From assembly GCA_963578805.1 (NCBI GenBank), contig CAUZDY010000005.1:55389-119388 (forward strand): a DNA stretch of 64,000 nt. The letters run 5' to 3'. The notes under the pieces were generated by a model that worked only from the letters and a program-made list of their open reading frames with translations, ran no database searches and was not told where the DNA came from. A program made the position numbers and the translations under genes. The stretch comes from CAUZIB01 sp963578805. Lineage in GTDB: Bacteria; Acidobacteriota; Vicinamibacteria; Vicinamibacterales; UBA8438. Of this stretch, positions 8,483 through 17,214 are shown one piece after another (the stretch's first letter is position 1; the number at the start of each line of letters is the position of its first letter).

Positions 8483-9319
8483 ATGGCCATTCGTAAATAT
8501 AAGCCGACCTCGCCTGGTCGACGGTTTCAGACGGTTCAGGTCTACGACGAGATCACGACCGACCGGCCGTATCGACCACTGACACGGCCGTTGAAGAAGT
8601 CTGGTGGCCGGAATAACCGCGGCGAAATCACCGTGTGGTGGCGTGGTGGCGGGCATAAGCGCGCGTACCGAGTCATCGATTTCAAGCGCGACAAATACGA
8701 CGTGCCGGCGAGAGTCGCGACGATCGAATACGACCCAAACCGTTCGGCCCGAATCGCTCTGCTGAGTTATGCGGACGGCGAAAAGCGGTACATCTTACAC
8801 CCACTGGGACTCAAGGTGGGTGACACGATCGTCTCAGGCGTGACGGTAGATATTCTGCCTGGTAACGCGTTGAGACTTAAGAACATTCCACTTGGCACGC
8901 TGGTCCACAACGTGGAAATGCGTCCAGGGAAGGGTGGTCAGTTGGCCCGAGGGGCAGGCTCGTCCGTTCAGGTCGTGGCCAAGGAAGGGAAGTATGTCAC
9001 CGTCAAGCTGCCGTCGGGCGAGACCCGGTTGCTGTTTCCGGAGTGTATGGCAACCATCGGGCAGGTCGGCAACATCGATCACGCGAACGTGTCGATCGGC
9101 AAGGCTGGTCGGAACCGGTGGCTGGGTCGTCGTCCGCATGTGCGTGGTATCGCCATGAACCCGGTCGATCATCCGCTTGGTGGTGGCGAAGGTAGTTCTG
9201 CCGGAGGGCGGCATCCGGTGTCGCCCTGGGGGGTTCCGGCTAAGGGGTTCAAGACCCGCCACAAGAAGCCATCGGACCGTTTTATACTGCAACGCAAGCG
9301 GAAGCGTGGAAGAAGGTAG
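8483..9319 (+). CDS. rplB: 50S ribosomal protein L2
   Basis: L2 is needed for subunit association and peptidyl transferase function. The 278-residue product starts MAIRKYKPTSPGRRFQ and keeps the C-terminal stretch RGIAMNPVDHPLGGGEG, in which the conserved His of L2 is present, and the basic tail RHKKPSDRFILQRKRKR. It stands 50 bases after rplW and 30 before rpsS. No irregularity was seen. Confidence 0.98.
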   Translation: MAIRKYKPTSPGRRFQTVQVYDEITTDRPYRPLTRPLKKSGGRNNRGEITVWWRGGGHKRAYRVIDFKRDKYDVPARVATIEYDPNRSARIALLSYADGEKRYILHPLGLKVGDTIVSGVTVDILPGNALRLKNIPLGTLVHNVEMRPGKGGQLARGAGSSVQVVAKEGKYVTVKLPSGETRLLFPECMATIGQVGNIDHANVSIGKAGRNRWLGRRPHVRGIAMNPVDHPLGGGEGSSAGGRHPVSPWGVPAKGFKTRHKKPSDRFILQRKRKRGRR

Positions 9320-9349
9320 ATCTATGCGCCGCCAGAAAGAAGTCGCTGC

Positions 9350-9649
9350 ATGAGTCGATCACTCAAGAAGGGCCCGTTTGTCGATCTTCCACTCCTGGAA
9401 AAGATTGAAGCCATGAACCGGAGCGGTGAAAAGAAGGTCATTAAATCGTGGTCCCGCCGCTCCACGGTGTTGCCAGAAATGGTGGGGCATACGATTGCTG
9501 TGCACAACGGCAAAAAATTCATTCCCGTTTACGTTACCGAGAACATGGTTGGACACAAATTCGGTGAGTTCGCACCGACACGGTTGTTTCGAGGGCACAC
9601 TGGCAAGGGTGACAAAGTTGCCTCGATGTCCAAGGGAGGCGCGCGGTGA
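9350..9649 (+). CDS. rpsS: 30S ribosomal protein S19
   Basis: S19 binds the 30S head with S13 near the A-site finger. The 99-residue product begins MSRSLKKGPFVDLPLLEKIE and has the conserved SRRSTVLPEMVGHTIAVHNG segment (about residues 35-54) and GHKFGEFAPTRLFRGH. The C-terminus overlaps the start codon of rplV by four bases, so the pair is translationally coupled. Confidence 0.97.
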   Translation: MSRSLKKGPFVDLPLLEKIEAMNRSGEKKVIKSWSRRSTVLPEMVGHTIAVHNGKKFIPVYVTENMVGHKFGEFAPTRLFRGHTGKGDKVASMSKGGAR

Positions 9650-10068
9650 TCGAAGGTCGCGCGACGGCACGGTACGTTCGCGGCTCAGCTCAGAAGGCCG
9701 GGCTCGTGCTGGACCTTATCCGTGGGAAGGACGTTAATACGGCGCTGGCGACGTTGCAGTTCTGTAAAAAGATCGCCGCTCGTCACGTGTCCAAAGTACT
9801 CCGGTCCGCGATCGCGAATGTCCAGCAGCAAGAAGGTGCCGTCGACGATGTCGACCGGCTGTTTGTCGGGAGCTGTTACGCTAACCAGGGGCCATCAATG
9901 AAGCGGATCCGGGCGGCACCGATGGGCCGGGCGTTTCGGATTACGAAGCGGACGTCCCATTTAACGGTCACTGTGCGGGAGCGTCCGGAGGCAGCGGTGG
10001 TTGCTGTGATGGCCGACAAACCGATACCGACCAAGGCCGCGAAGTCGGCCAAGAAGTCTGATACATAA
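9646..10068 (+). CDS. rplV: 50S ribosomal protein L22
   Basis: L22 lines the exit tunnel and contacts all domains of 23S rRNA. It starts with GTG inside the rpsS stop region (overlap of four bases). Family signatures are RYVRGSAQKAGLVLDLIRGK at the N-terminus and the beta-hairpin region MKRIRAAPMGRAFRI (about residues 85-99). At 140 residues it has a lysine-rich C-terminal extension of about 25 residues beyond the usual 110-115. Confidence 0.95.
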   Translation: MIEGRATARYVRGSAQKAGLVLDLIRGKDVNTALATLQFCKKIAARHVSKVLRSAIANVQQQEGAVDDVDRLFVGSCYANQGPSMKRIRAAPMGRAFRITKRTSHLTVTVRERPEAAVVAVMADKPIPTKAAKSAKKSDT

Positions 10069-10079
10069 AGAGATAACGC

Positions 10080-10757
10080 ATGGGGCAGAAGGTTCATCCG
10101 TACGGGTTTCGGCTCGGGTTCAACAAGACCTGGCGGTCCAGATGGTATGCGGACCGCGACTACGCCAAACTGCTTCACGAGGATCTCGCACTGAAGATTG
10201 ATCTCAAGAAGCGGTTCTCACACGCCGGGGTTTCGAAGATCGAGATCGAGCGGGCCGCCAACAAGCTCAAGCTCGACATTCACACCTCTCGACCGGGGAT
10301 CATCATCGGTCGGAAGGGGGCTGAAGTCGACAAACTGAAGACAGAGATCCAGAAGCGGACAAACCGAGAGGTGTTCGTCAACATTCAGGAAATACAGAAG
10401 CCTGAGCTTGATGCGCAGCTGATTAGTGAATCGGTAGCTCTGCAGCTCGAGAAGCGCGTGGCGTTCCGGCGCGCAATGCGAAAGGCTGTCGAGTCGGCCC
10501 TTCGGTTTGGGGCTCGTGGGGTCAAGGTTCGCGTCGGGGGTCGGTTGAACGGAGCGGAGATCGCTCGCTCAGAGTGGTATCTGCACGGACAGTTGCCACT
10601 GCAAACGCTTCGAGCAGATATCGATTACGGGTTCGGCGAGGCACGAACGACGTACGGTGTTATCGGTGTCAAGGTCTGGCTGTTTAAAGGTGAGCGGATC
10701 AAGCCGCAGACGGGTCGCGAGGAAGACTACCGTACACCCCGTCGTCATCGCGTTTAG
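10080..10757 (+). CDS. rpsC: 30S ribosomal protein S3
   Basis: S3 forms part of the mRNA entry tunnel and helicase site of the 30S subunit. The 225-residue product starts MGQKVHPYGFRLGFNKTW, carries a KH domain with GIIIGRKGAEVDKL near residues 74-87, and the C-terminal S3 domain with GVKVRVGGRLNGAEIAR. It follows rplV by 11 bases. Length and motifs are normal. Confidence 0.97.
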   Translation: MGQKVHPYGFRLGFNKTWRSRWYADRDYAKLLHEDLALKIDLKKRFSHAGVSKIEIERAANKLKLDIHTSRPGIIIGRKGAEVDKLKTEIQKRTNREVFVNIQEIQKPELDAQLISESVALQLEKRVAFRRAMRKAVESALRFGARGVKVRVGGRLNGAEIARSEWYLHGQLPLQTLRADIDYGFGEARTTYGVIGVKVWLFKGERIKPQTGREEDYRTPRRHRV

Positions 10758-10796
10758 TGCGCGGAAAGAACGCAGAGGACCCCAGGATATTTTGCC

Positions 10797-11219
10797 ATGT
10801 TGATGCCGAAGAAGGTCAAGTATCGGAAACAGCACCGCGGCCGGATGACCGGAAAGGCGTCGCGCGGGTCCACGGTTTCGTTTGGGGACTATGGCATGAA
10901 GGCCCTGGAGCCCTGCTGGCTGACCGACCGGCAAATCGAGGCCGCGCGAGTGGCCATGACCCGATTCATCAAGCGCGGTGGAACGATCTGGGTCAGGGTC
11001 TTTCCGGACAAGCCAATTACGAAAAAGCCACAGGAGACGCGAATGGGAAAGGGCAAGGGCTCACCCGAGGGGTGGGTCGCCGTCGTCCGTCCTGGACGCA
11101 TCCTATTCGAGATGGAGGGCGTGAGCGCTGCTGACGCGGAACGGGCGATGCAGTTAGCTTCGGCCAAACTACCGATCCATACCGAGTTCACGACTCGATT
11201 TGGTGAGGCGAGACCATGA
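10797..11219 (+). CDS. rplP: 50S ribosomal protein L16
   Basis: L16 organises the A-site region of the large subunit. The start MLMPKKVKYRKQHRGRM at 10797 matches the family; a second ATG two codons later is possible. GDYGMKALEPCWLTDRQIEAAR and the loop GKGKGSPEGWVAVVRPGRI are intact, so the Arg hydroxylated in some bacteria can be placed in this loop. The 140-residue gene ends overlapping rpmC by four bases. Confidence 0.97.
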   Translation: MLMPKKVKYRKQHRGRMTGKASRGSTVSFGDYGMKALEPCWLTDRQIEAARVAMTRFIKRGGTIWVRVFPDKPITKKPQETRMGKGKGSPEGWVAVVRPGRILFEMEGVSAADAERAMQLASAKLPIHTEFTTRFGEARP

Positions 11220-11425
11220 CCGACATTGCTGATCTTCGAGAGCTGGGAATCGACGACCTCGCCAAGCGAGTGCTTGACTTGGACGACCAGGTCTTCCGGC
11301 TCCGGATGCAGCAGGGGACAGGCCAGGGAGATGTGCCGAACAAGATGCGATTAATTCGTCGTGAGCGGGCTCGGGTGAAGACGCTGCTTCGGGAGCGAGA
11401 GTTGGCGGCGGAGGGACAACGCTGA
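11216..11425 (+). CDS. rpmC: 50S ribosomal protein L29
   Basis: L29 is a small helical protein at the tunnel exit. The 69-residue product has two long helices with the usual ELR...L.FRLRMQ...N..R...RR.RARVKTLLRER pattern. It overlaps rplP (ATGA) upstream and rpsQ by one base downstream (TGATG), so the three genes form a tightly coupled unit. Confidence 0.95.
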   Translation: MTDIADLRELGIDDLAKRVLDLDDQVFRLRMQQGTGQGDVPNKMRLIRRERARVKTLLRERELAAEGQR

Positions 11426-11679
11426 TGGCCGGGAAGAAAGAAGTAATCGGCGTGGTTCGCCGGGACAAGCTAGATAAGGGAGTCATCGTGGCGGTGGAGC
11501 GGCGAGTGCGCAACGCGGCCTACGGGAAAATCCAGCGTCGAACGTCGACGTTTATGGTGCACGATGAAGACAACAGCGCCAAGGTCGGGGATCGTGTGGC
11601 GATCGTCGAGTCTCGTCCGCTTAGTCGCTGTAAACGTTTCGTCGTCGTCCGGGTGGTCGAGCGAGCGAAGAGCGTATGA
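11425..11679 (+). CDS. rpsQ: 30S ribosomal protein S17
   Basis: S17 is a primary binding OB-fold protein of the 30S body. The 84-residue product contains GVVRRDKLDKGVIVAVERRV near the start and the segment VHDEDNSAKVGDRVAIVESRPLS (about residues 45-67), ending in VVRVVERA. It begins on the last base of the rpmC stop codon. Complete and normal. Confidence 0.96.
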   Translation: MAGKKEVIGVVRRDKLDKGVIVAVERRVRNAAYGKIQRRTSTFMVHDEDNSAKVGDRVAIVESRPLSRCKRFVVVRVVERAKSV

Positions 11680-11695
11680 GTGAGGTGAGTCAACA

Positions 11696-12064
11696 ATGAT
11701 TCAGATGCAAACCGTGCTCGACGTCGCTGACAACTCCGGCGCGCGCAAGATTGCAGTGATTAACCCGCTGGGTGGTTCGACCGGCCGGTACGCACGGCTT
11801 GGCGATCTAGTCACAGCGTCCGTCAAGGAGGCGGTGCCGTCGTCTCAGGTGAAGAAGGGTCAGGTTGTTCGGGCGGTCATCGTGCGCACCCGGAAGGAGC
11901 AGCGCCGACGCGATGGGAGCTACGTAAGATTTGACCGGAACGCTGCCGTTCTTGTCGATGAACAGAACGAACCGGTCGGGACTCGCGTGTTCGGACCGGT
12001 TGCCCGTGAACTGCGCGAGCGGAAATTTATGAAGATTGTTTCGCTTGCCCCGGAGGTATTGTAG
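11696..12064 (+). CDS. rplN: 50S ribosomal protein L14
   Basis: L14 contacts 16S rRNA at a subunit bridge and binds the silencing factor RsfS. The 122-residue product begins MIQMQTVLDVADNSGARKI, the family signature, and has the GQVVRAVIVRTRKEQRRRDGS segment and GTRVFGPVARELRERKFMKI at its C-terminus. It starts 16 bases after rpsQ, with GTGAGG-like purines ahead of the ATG. Confidence 0.97.
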   Translation: MIQMQTVLDVADNSGARKIAVINPLGGSTGRYARLGDLVTASVKEAVPSSQVKKGQVVRAVIVRTRKEQRRRDGSYVRFDRNAAVLVDEQNEPVGTRVFGPVARELRERKFMKIVSLAPEVL

Positions 12065-12068
12065 GGCC

Positions 12069-12401
12069 ATGTCCCGGTTACAAACACCGGTTCGAAAGAA
12101 CGACACGGTTGTCGTGGTCGGCGGCAAAGATCGTGGAAAACGCGGTCGGGTGCTGAGAGTGATTCCAGACCGTAATCGAGTGATCGTTGAAGGCGTCAAT
12201 TTCATCAAGCGACACACTCGACCCAATCCGCAGAAGAACGTCAAGGGCGGGGTTGTGGAGCGTGAGGCGTCACTGCACGCATCAAACGTTCAGATTGTTT
12301 GTCCCGATTGTGGGGCACCGACCCGGATCGGTCGCTCGTTATTGGGTGACGGGCGTAAGGTTCGTGTGTGTCGCAAGTGTGATGGAGCAGTAGACAAATG
12401 A
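12069..12401 (+). CDS. rplX: 50S ribosomal protein L24 (zinc-ribbon form)
   Basis: L24 initiates assembly of the large subunit. The ATG at 12069 was chosen because similarity begins MSRLQTPVRKNDTVVVVGGKDRG (KOW motif), four bases after the rplN stop; the longer frame from 12036 overlaps rplN. The 110-residue product ends in a four-cysteine ribbon, CPDCG and CRKC about 21 residues apart, seen in many but not all bacterial L24 proteins. It overlaps rplE by four bases. Confidence 0.95.
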   Translation: MSRLQTPVRKNDTVVVVGGKDRGKRGRVLRVIPDRNRVIVEGVNFIKRHTRPNPQKNVKGGVVEREASLHASNVQIVCPDCGAPTRIGRSLLGDGRKVRVCRKCDGAVDK

Positions 12402-12940
12402 GTCGGCTGCACGGTCGATATCGGGACGAGGTCACTACGGCACTTCAAAAAGAGTTCGGGTACTCCAATGTCATGGCGGTGCCGAAAATCGAGCGTGTTG
12501 TGGTGAACATGGGACTTGGCGGCGCGACTCAAAATCCAAAATTAATCGAAGTCGGGGCGGCTGAGTTGGCGCTGATTACTGGACAGAAAGCCGTGACCCG
12601 GAGGGCGCGCAAGTCGATTGCACAGTTCAAGCTGCGGGAAGGGGTACCGATCGGCGCGATGGTTACCCTTCGTGGCGAGCGCATGTATGAGTTCCTCGAC
12701 CGGCTGATTGCCACCGCGCTGCCTCGTGTTCGCGACTTTCGTGGCGTATCGCCCCGGGGGTTTGATGGCCGCGGCAACTACACCATTGGGTTGAAGGACC
12801 AGCTGATTTTTCTTGAGATCGACTATATGACGGTGGATCAGGCGCGGGGGATGAATATCTCCGTCGTGACGACGGCGAAGTCTGACGAGGAAGGCCGGAG
12901 ACTGCTACAGCTGATGGGGATGCCCTTCAGGGCAAACTAG
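12398..12940 (+). CDS. rplE: 50S ribosomal protein L5
   Basis: L5 binds 5S rRNA and contacts P-site tRNA. The 180-residue product has VPKIERVVVNMGLGGATQNPK near residues 28-48, TGQKAVTRRARKSIAQFKLR, and the RDFRGVSPRGFDGRGNYTIG segment. The ATG overlaps the rplX stop (ATGA). A seven-base gap separates it from rpsN. Confidence 0.97.
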   Translation: MSRLHGRYRDEVTTALQKEFGYSNVMAVPKIERVVVNMGLGGATQNPKLIEVGAAELALITGQKAVTRRARKSIAQFKLREGVPIGAMVTLRGERMYEFLDRLIATALPRVRDFRGVSPRGFDGRGNYTIGLKDQLIFLEIDYMTVDQARGMNISVVTTAKSDEEGRRLLQLMGMPFRAN

Positions 12941-12947
12941 AGACAAG

Positions 12948-13133
12948 ATGTCGACGATAGCGAAGAAAGTCAAAGAGCTGAAGCCAGCCAAGTTCAGAGT
13001 GCGATTGCGGAACCGCTGCCGTTTATGCGGCCGCCCAAGAGGCTACCTGCGGAAGTTTGAGTTGTGTCGTTTGTGCTTCCGAAAGCTCGCCCTTGAAGGC
13101 GAGATCGCGGGTGTGACCAAGAGTAGCTGGTAG
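12948..13133 (+). CDS. rpsN: 30S ribosomal protein S14, type Z
   Basis: This is the short, zinc-binding form of S14. The 61-residue product has two CxxC pairs, CRLCGRP and CRLCF, 13 residues apart, which hold zinc. It lacks the roughly 40 extra residues of the zinc-free form. Zinc-containing S14, L24, L36 and S4 in this cluster suggest a zinc-replete set; alternative zinc-free copies, if any, would lie elsewhere. It sits between rplE and rpsH as usual. Confidence 0.96.
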   Translation: MSTIAKKVKELKPAKFRVRLRNRCRLCGRPRGYLRKFELCRLCFRKLALEGEIAGVTKSSW

Positions 13134-13206
13134 GCTACAGGTTGGGGTGACGATGTCGAAGCAGACACAGCAAGATGCCCGTGGGCGCAGATAACAACGG
13201 AGAGCT

Positions 13207-13617
13207 ATGCCTGATCAGATTGCCGACATGCTGACGCGGATTCGTAACGCGACGGCGGGGCGACGGCCGCGTGTTGACGTACCGACGTCAAAACTCAAGG
13301 CCGAGATCGCCCAAATTCTCCAGAACGAGGGATACATTCAAGGTTTCAAGTTCGTGGAGCAGCCAGTTAAGCGGCGAGACTATCCCGACAAGGTGATCCG
13401 AATTTTTCTAAAGTACGGGCCACGCGGCGAACGCGTGCTTTCGGGTCTCGAACGGGTGAGTCGCCCCGGGCGGCGCGTGTACTGTGCGAAGGACAAGCCC
13501 CCGTCGGTGTTGGCGGGGTTGGGCACCAGCATTGTGACTACGTCGCACGGCGTGATGACCGGGCGTCAGGCCACCGAGGCAGGCGTCGGGGGCGAGGTTC
13601 TGTGCAACGTCTGGTGA
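13207..13617 (+). CDS. rpsH: 30S ribosomal protein S8
   Basis: S8 binds the central domain of 16S rRNA. The 136-residue product starts MPDQIADMLTRIRNATAGRR and ends with the conserved GTSIVTTSHGVMTGRQATEAG and GGEVLCNVW. In E. coli S8 represses the spc operon at the rplE start; this was not tested here. A 73-base spacer precedes it without a recognisable element. Confidence 0.97.
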   Translation: MPDQIADMLTRIRNATAGRRPRVDVPTSKLKAEIAQILQNEGYIQGFKFVEQPVKRRDYPDKVIRIFLKYGPRGERVLSGLERVSRPGRRVYCAKDKPPSVLAGLGTSIVTTSHGVMTGRQATEAGVGGEVLCNVW

Positions 13618-13638
13618 GTCGGACTGTGGATCATATCG

Positions 13639-14178
13639 ATGTCGCGAGTAGGTAAGAAGCCGATTCCAGTGCCCACCGGTGTCACGATCCACGTGACCGC
13701 CAACCGTGTGGATGTCGAGGGGCCGAAGGGGAAGCTGCAACAGGGACTCCCGCCCGGTGTCCGCTTTGAGCTCAGCGACGGCCAGCTCCAGGCGCTGGTT
13801 CTCCGCGAGGATGACCGAAAACTGAGGAAGTTCCATGGCCTGGCGAGAAGTCTGGTGGCGAACGCGGTTCACGGCGTGTCCGAGGGCTTCAAGAAGGAGC
13901 TTGATATTGTGGGCATCGGGTACCGGGCCGAGGTAAAGGGCCAGCAAGTGGTGTTCGCGCTGGGGTATTCACATCCGGTCGTGTTCGATATCCCACCTGG
14001 TATCGAGGTCGATGTCGAGAAACAGACGCATATCACGGTGAGCGGTATCGACCGTCAGCAAGTCGGTCAGGTTGCGGCTAACATTCGGTCACTACGGAAG
14101 CCCGATCCGTACAAGCAGAAGGGTGTGCGGTATACGGGCGAGATACTGAAGAAGAAGGTTGGAAAGACCGGGGCGTAG
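13639..14178 (+). CDS. rplF: 50S ribosomal protein L6
   Basis: L6 lies near the sarcin-ricin loop and factor-binding site. The 179-residue product begins MSRVGKKPIPVPTGVTI, has two alpha/beta repeats, and keeps the C-terminal signature RKPDPYKQKGVRYTGEILKKK. The rplR ATG follows after three bases. No anomalies. Confidence 0.97.
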   Translation: MSRVGKKPIPVPTGVTIHVTANRVDVEGPKGKLQQGLPPGVRFELSDGQLQALVLREDDRKLRKFHGLARSLVANAVHGVSEGFKKELDIVGIGYRAEVKGQQVVFALGYSHPVVFDIPPGIEVDVEKQTHITVSGIDRQQVGQVAANIRSLRKPDPYKQKGVRYTGEILKKKVGKTGA

Positions 14179-14181
14179 CAG

Positions 14182-14556
14182 ATGAAGGTCAAGACGAAGA
14201 AGGCGCGTCGCACCCGAATTCGGCTGCGGCAGCGACAACGTATTCGGGGGACGGCGGAGCGACCTCGGCTGGCGGTGTCCCGTAGCCTAGAGCACATCTC
14301 GGCGCAGGTGATTGACGACCAGATGGGACGCACGATCGCCTCGGCATCCAGTGTCGAGCCGGCGCTGAAGGTGCTGTTGCAGAATGGCGCGCGTGGCGGG
14401 AACACGGCTGGAGCACGGGTTGTGGGTAAAGCGGTGGCCGAGCGGGTAATCGCACTAGGCGTCAAGCAGGTGGTGTTCGACCGTGGTGGCTTTTTGTATC
14501 ACGGCCGCATCCGCAACGTGGCGGATGCAGCACGTGAAGCGGGGCTGGAGTTCTGA
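14182..14556 (+). CDS. rplR: 50S ribosomal protein L18
   Basis: L18 brings 5S rRNA to the large subunit. The 124-residue protein has a basic N-terminus, RPRLAVSRSLEHISAQVIDD in the middle, and the C-terminal FDRGGFLYHGRIRNVADAAREAGLEF that defines the family. It is separated from rplF and rpsE by only three bases on each side. Confidence 0.96.
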   Translation: MKVKTKKARRTRIRLRQRQRIRGTAERPRLAVSRSLEHISAQVIDDQMGRTIASASSVEPALKVLLQNGARGGNTAGARVVGKAVAERVIALGVKQVVFDRGGFLYHGRIRNVADAAREAGLEF

Positions 14557-14559
14557 GTT

Positions 14560-15114
14560 ATGCGTGAGCGACGACAGAAGATCGATTCGACGATGCTCGA
14601 TCTGAAAGACACAGTGGTATCGATCAACCGCGTCACCAAGGTTGTCAAAGGCGGTAAGAACCTGAGCTTTAGTGCACTCGTCGTTGTGGGTGACGGGCTG
14701 GGCCATGTTGGCTACGCCGTGGGGAAGGCTAAAGAGGTTCCCTCAGCCATCAAGAAAGGGATTGAAGCCGCGAAGAAGGAACTGATTCGCGTGCCGCTCC
14801 AAGAGACCACGATTCCCCACGCCATCGTGGGCCGGTTCGGGGCGGGCCGGGTGCTGCTGAAGCCGGCGCCTGAGGGAACTGGGATCATTGCCGGCGGCGC
14901 GGTCAGAGCCGTGGTTGAGGCTGCCGGCATTCATCACATCATGACCAAGTCGATCGGGTCAGACAATCCGCAAAATGTCGTACGGGCAACGTTTGCGGGT
15001 CTGGCAGAGCTTAAGGATCCGGTCAAGGTCGCGCGTCTCAGAGGCGTTGAGCTTGAGCAGTTGGGTCGGTTTTCTCCTGGTACTCAATCTCCAACGACGC
15101 AGCCAACGAGCTAG
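14560..15114 (+). CDS. rpsE: 30S ribosomal protein S5
   Basis: S5 lies at the mRNA entry site and contributes to accuracy. The 184-residue product has the double-stranded RNA binding-like N-domain with VVKGGKNLSFSALVVVGDG, and GAGRVLLKPAPEGTGIIAGG in the C-domain. The last 15 or so residues are a Ser/Thr/Gln-rich tail beyond the family core. Spacing to rplR is three bases and to rpmD seven. Confidence 0.96.
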   Translation: MRERRQKIDSTMLDLKDTVVSINRVTKVVKGGKNLSFSALVVVGDGLGHVGYAVGKAKEVPSAIKKGIEAAKKELIRVPLQETTIPHAIVGRFGAGRVLLKPAPEGTGIIAGGAVRAVVEAAGIHHIMTKSIGSDNPQNVVRATFAGLAELKDPVKVARLRGVELEQLGRFSPGTQSPTTQPTS

Positions 15115-15121
15115 TGACGAC

Positions 15122-15325
15122 ATGACCAGACGAGGACAACGCAACAATAGTGCACCGCGTGTCACCGTGACATTGGTGCGGAGCCCGATCGGGTTCGACC
15201 GGCGCCACGGTCTGGTCGTTAAGGGACTCGGTCTTCGCCGAATCGGACATTCCGTTGACGTCGTGGACAACCCGTCGGTGCGCGGCATGATTCACAAGGT
15301 TCGGCATCTCGTGAAGGTTGGGTAA
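15122..15325 (+). CDS. rpmD: 50S ribosomal protein L30
   Basis: The 67-residue L30 begins at the ATG at 15122 (MTRRGQRNNSAPRVTVTLVR), not at the upstream frame that overlaps rpsE. The core shows LVRSPIGFDRRHGLVVKGLGLRRIG and the end VRGMIHKVRHLVKVG, both typical. The gene is between rpsE and rplO, the standard spc position. L30 is absent from some bacteria but clear here. Confidence 0.93.
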   Translation: MTRRGQRNNSAPRVTVTLVRSPIGFDRRHGLVVKGLGLRRIGHSVDVVDNPSVRGMIHKVRHLVKVG

Positions 15326-15328
15326 TCA

Positions 15329-15802
15329 ATGGATCTCAGTACGCTGCGTCCGCCTAAGGGTGCCAAGCGCAAAAAGAAGCGGATTGGTCGGGGCGAGGGA
15401 TCGGGGACCGGAGTGACTGCGGGACGTGGTAACAAGGGCCAACAATCACGTTCTGGCTACAAGAGCAAGCGCGGCTTTGAGGGTGGCCAGATGCCGATCC
15501 ATCGGCGCTTACCAAAGCGGGGATTTCACAATCCGTTTCGCACCGAGTATGTCGTGGTGAACCTTGACACTCTCGCTGAGCGGTTTGACGCTGGGATGGA
15601 AGTCACGCCAGAGCTGCTCCGAGAGCGCAAGATCGTCCGGAAGACACGCGCGTTGATCAAAGTGCTTGCTCGCGGTGAGATATCCAAGAAGTTGACAGTC
15701 AAGGCCCACAAGTTCAGTGTCAAAGCGAGCGAGGCGATTACGGCCGCGGGCGGATTGGCCGAGGTGCTACCGGCCAGGGCTGGTAGTGAGTCTTCCGGAT
15801 GA
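15329..15802 (+). CDS. rplO: 50S ribosomal protein L15
   Basis: L15 is an assembly protein of the large subunit. The 157-residue product begins MDLSTLRPPKGAKRKKKRIGRG, includes the glycine-rich GSGTGVTAGRGNKGQQSRSG and the RGFEGGQMPIHRRLPKRGF segment. It starts three bases after rpmD, and its stop overlaps the secY start by four bases, coupling the two. Confidence 0.96.
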   Translation: MDLSTLRPPKGAKRKKKRIGRGEGSGTGVTAGRGNKGQQSRSGYKSKRGFEGGQMPIHRRLPKRGFHNPFRTEYVVVNLDTLAERFDAGMEVTPELLRERKIVRKTRALIKVLARGEISKKLTVKAHKFSVKASEAITAAGGLAEVLPARAGSESSG

Positions 15803-17187
15803 TTGATAGTCTCAAGAGCATCTTCTCGATTCCTGATCTGCGAAAACGAGTGCTGTTTACGCTCTCGATTCTCGCGGTGTATCGAGTCGGGAGTCATGTC
15901 CCAACGCCGGGTGTAAATACCGAGGCGCTGGCGATCCTTGCCGAACAAGCGGCGGGCACGATGTTCGGGCTGTATGACATGTTCTCCGGCGGCAACCTGT
16001 CGCAGGTCACGATCTTTGCGCTGGGCATCATGCCGTATATCAGCGCGTCGATCATCCTTCAGCTGCTGACCGTCGTTTGGCCGTATCTTGAGCGGCTGTC
16101 GAAAGAAGGGGAGCTCGGGCGTCGTAAGATCACACAATACACACGCTACAGCACAATCTTGCTGTGTGTCGTCCAGGCGACGGCGATCGCGCTATTTCTG
16201 GAGCGTCAGACGAACATCGCCGGAGGGCTCCCGCTCGTGTACGGCCCAGGATGGGGATTCCGGCTGATGACGGTGCTGACGCTGACGACCGGAACTGGCT
16301 TCATTATGTGGCTGGGCGAGCAGATTACCGAGCGCGGTATCGGCAACGGGATGTCCTTAATTATCTTTGCCGGTATCGTGGTGAACTTACCCGCAGCGGT
16401 CTTGAACACATTCGATCAGCTCAGAACCGGACAGATCGGTTTAATTCGTCTCCTGCTCTTAGTTGTGCTGATGGTCGTGGTCATCGGAGCGGTCGTGTTT
16501 ATCGAGCGTGGGCAACGTCGGGTGACTGTGCAGTACGCGAAGCGTGTCGTGGGCCGTCGTATGTACGGTGGCTCAAGTACCCACATTCCGCTCAAGGTGA
16601 ATACCGGCGGCGTCATTCCTGTGATTTTTGCGTCCTCGATCATTGCGTTTCCAGCGACGATTGCGACGGCTTTACCGACAGGTGGATGGGCTCAAGCAAT
16701 TACGGACCAGCTCAGAAACGGGATGCCGCTGTACTACCTGTTGTATATGGCGGGCATTGTGTTCTTTGCCTATTTCTACACGGCTATCATCTTTAATCCG
16801 GACGATGTAGCTGAAAACATGCGTAAGTACGGTGGTTTCGTCCCTGGGATCCGGCCTGGGAAGCGCACGGCCGAGTACATCGATACGATTTTGACGAGGA
16901 TCACGCTGGTGGGTTCGATCTATCTGGCGCTGGTGGCGGTGCTTCCGGATTTAATGATCGTGGGGTTTCGTGCCGACGCAGTGCCCCTGCTGGGAGACCA
17001 GCTCGATATGCTGTTGCCACGATTCATCACCGACGGTCTGGGTGTGACGTTCTACTTCGGTGGCACCTCGCTCTTGATTATCGTCGGCGTCTCGATGGAT
17101 ACCGTCCAGCAGGTAGAATCGCAGCTTATCATGCGTCACTACGACGGATTCATGAAGAAGACCCGTATCAAGGGGCGACGGGGATAG
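15799..17187 (+). CDS. secY: protein translocase subunit SecY
   Basis: SecY is the channel subunit of the general secretory pathway in the inner membrane. The 462-residue product shows ten hydrophobic segments, the first at residues 17-32 after DLRKRVLFTL, followed by a plug region GGNLSQVTIFALGIMPYISA. The cytoplasmic loops with RRVTVQYAKRVVGRR and GKRTAEYIDTILTRITLVGS bind SecA and the ribosome. It overlaps rplO and is followed by adk, the classic spc operon end. SecE and SecG are not in the window. Confidence 0.97.
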   Translation: MIDSLKSIFSIPDLRKRVLFTLSILAVYRVGSHVPTPGVNTEALAILAEQAAGTMFGLYDMFSGGNLSQVTIFALGIMPYISASIILQLLTVVWPYLERLSKEGELGRRKITQYTRYSTILLCVVQATAIALFLERQTNIAGGLPLVYGPGWGFRLMTVLTLTTGTGFIMWLGEQITERGIGNGMSLIIFAGIVVNLPAAVLNTFDQLRTGQIGLIRLLLLVVLMVVVIGAVVFIERGQRRVTVQYAKRVVGRRMYGGSSTHIPLKVNTGGVIPVIFASSIIAFPATIATALPTGGWAQAITDQLRNGMPLYYLLYMAGIVFFAYFYTAIIFNPDDVAENMRKYGGFVPGIRPGKRTAEYIDTILTRITLVGSIYLALVAVLPDLMIVGFRADAVPLLGDQLDMLLPRFITDGLGVTFYFGGTSLLIIVGVSMDTVQQVESQLIMRHYDGFMKKTRIKGRRG

Positions 17188-17214
17188 CACCGGAAGACTT
17201 CGGGACAAACAACT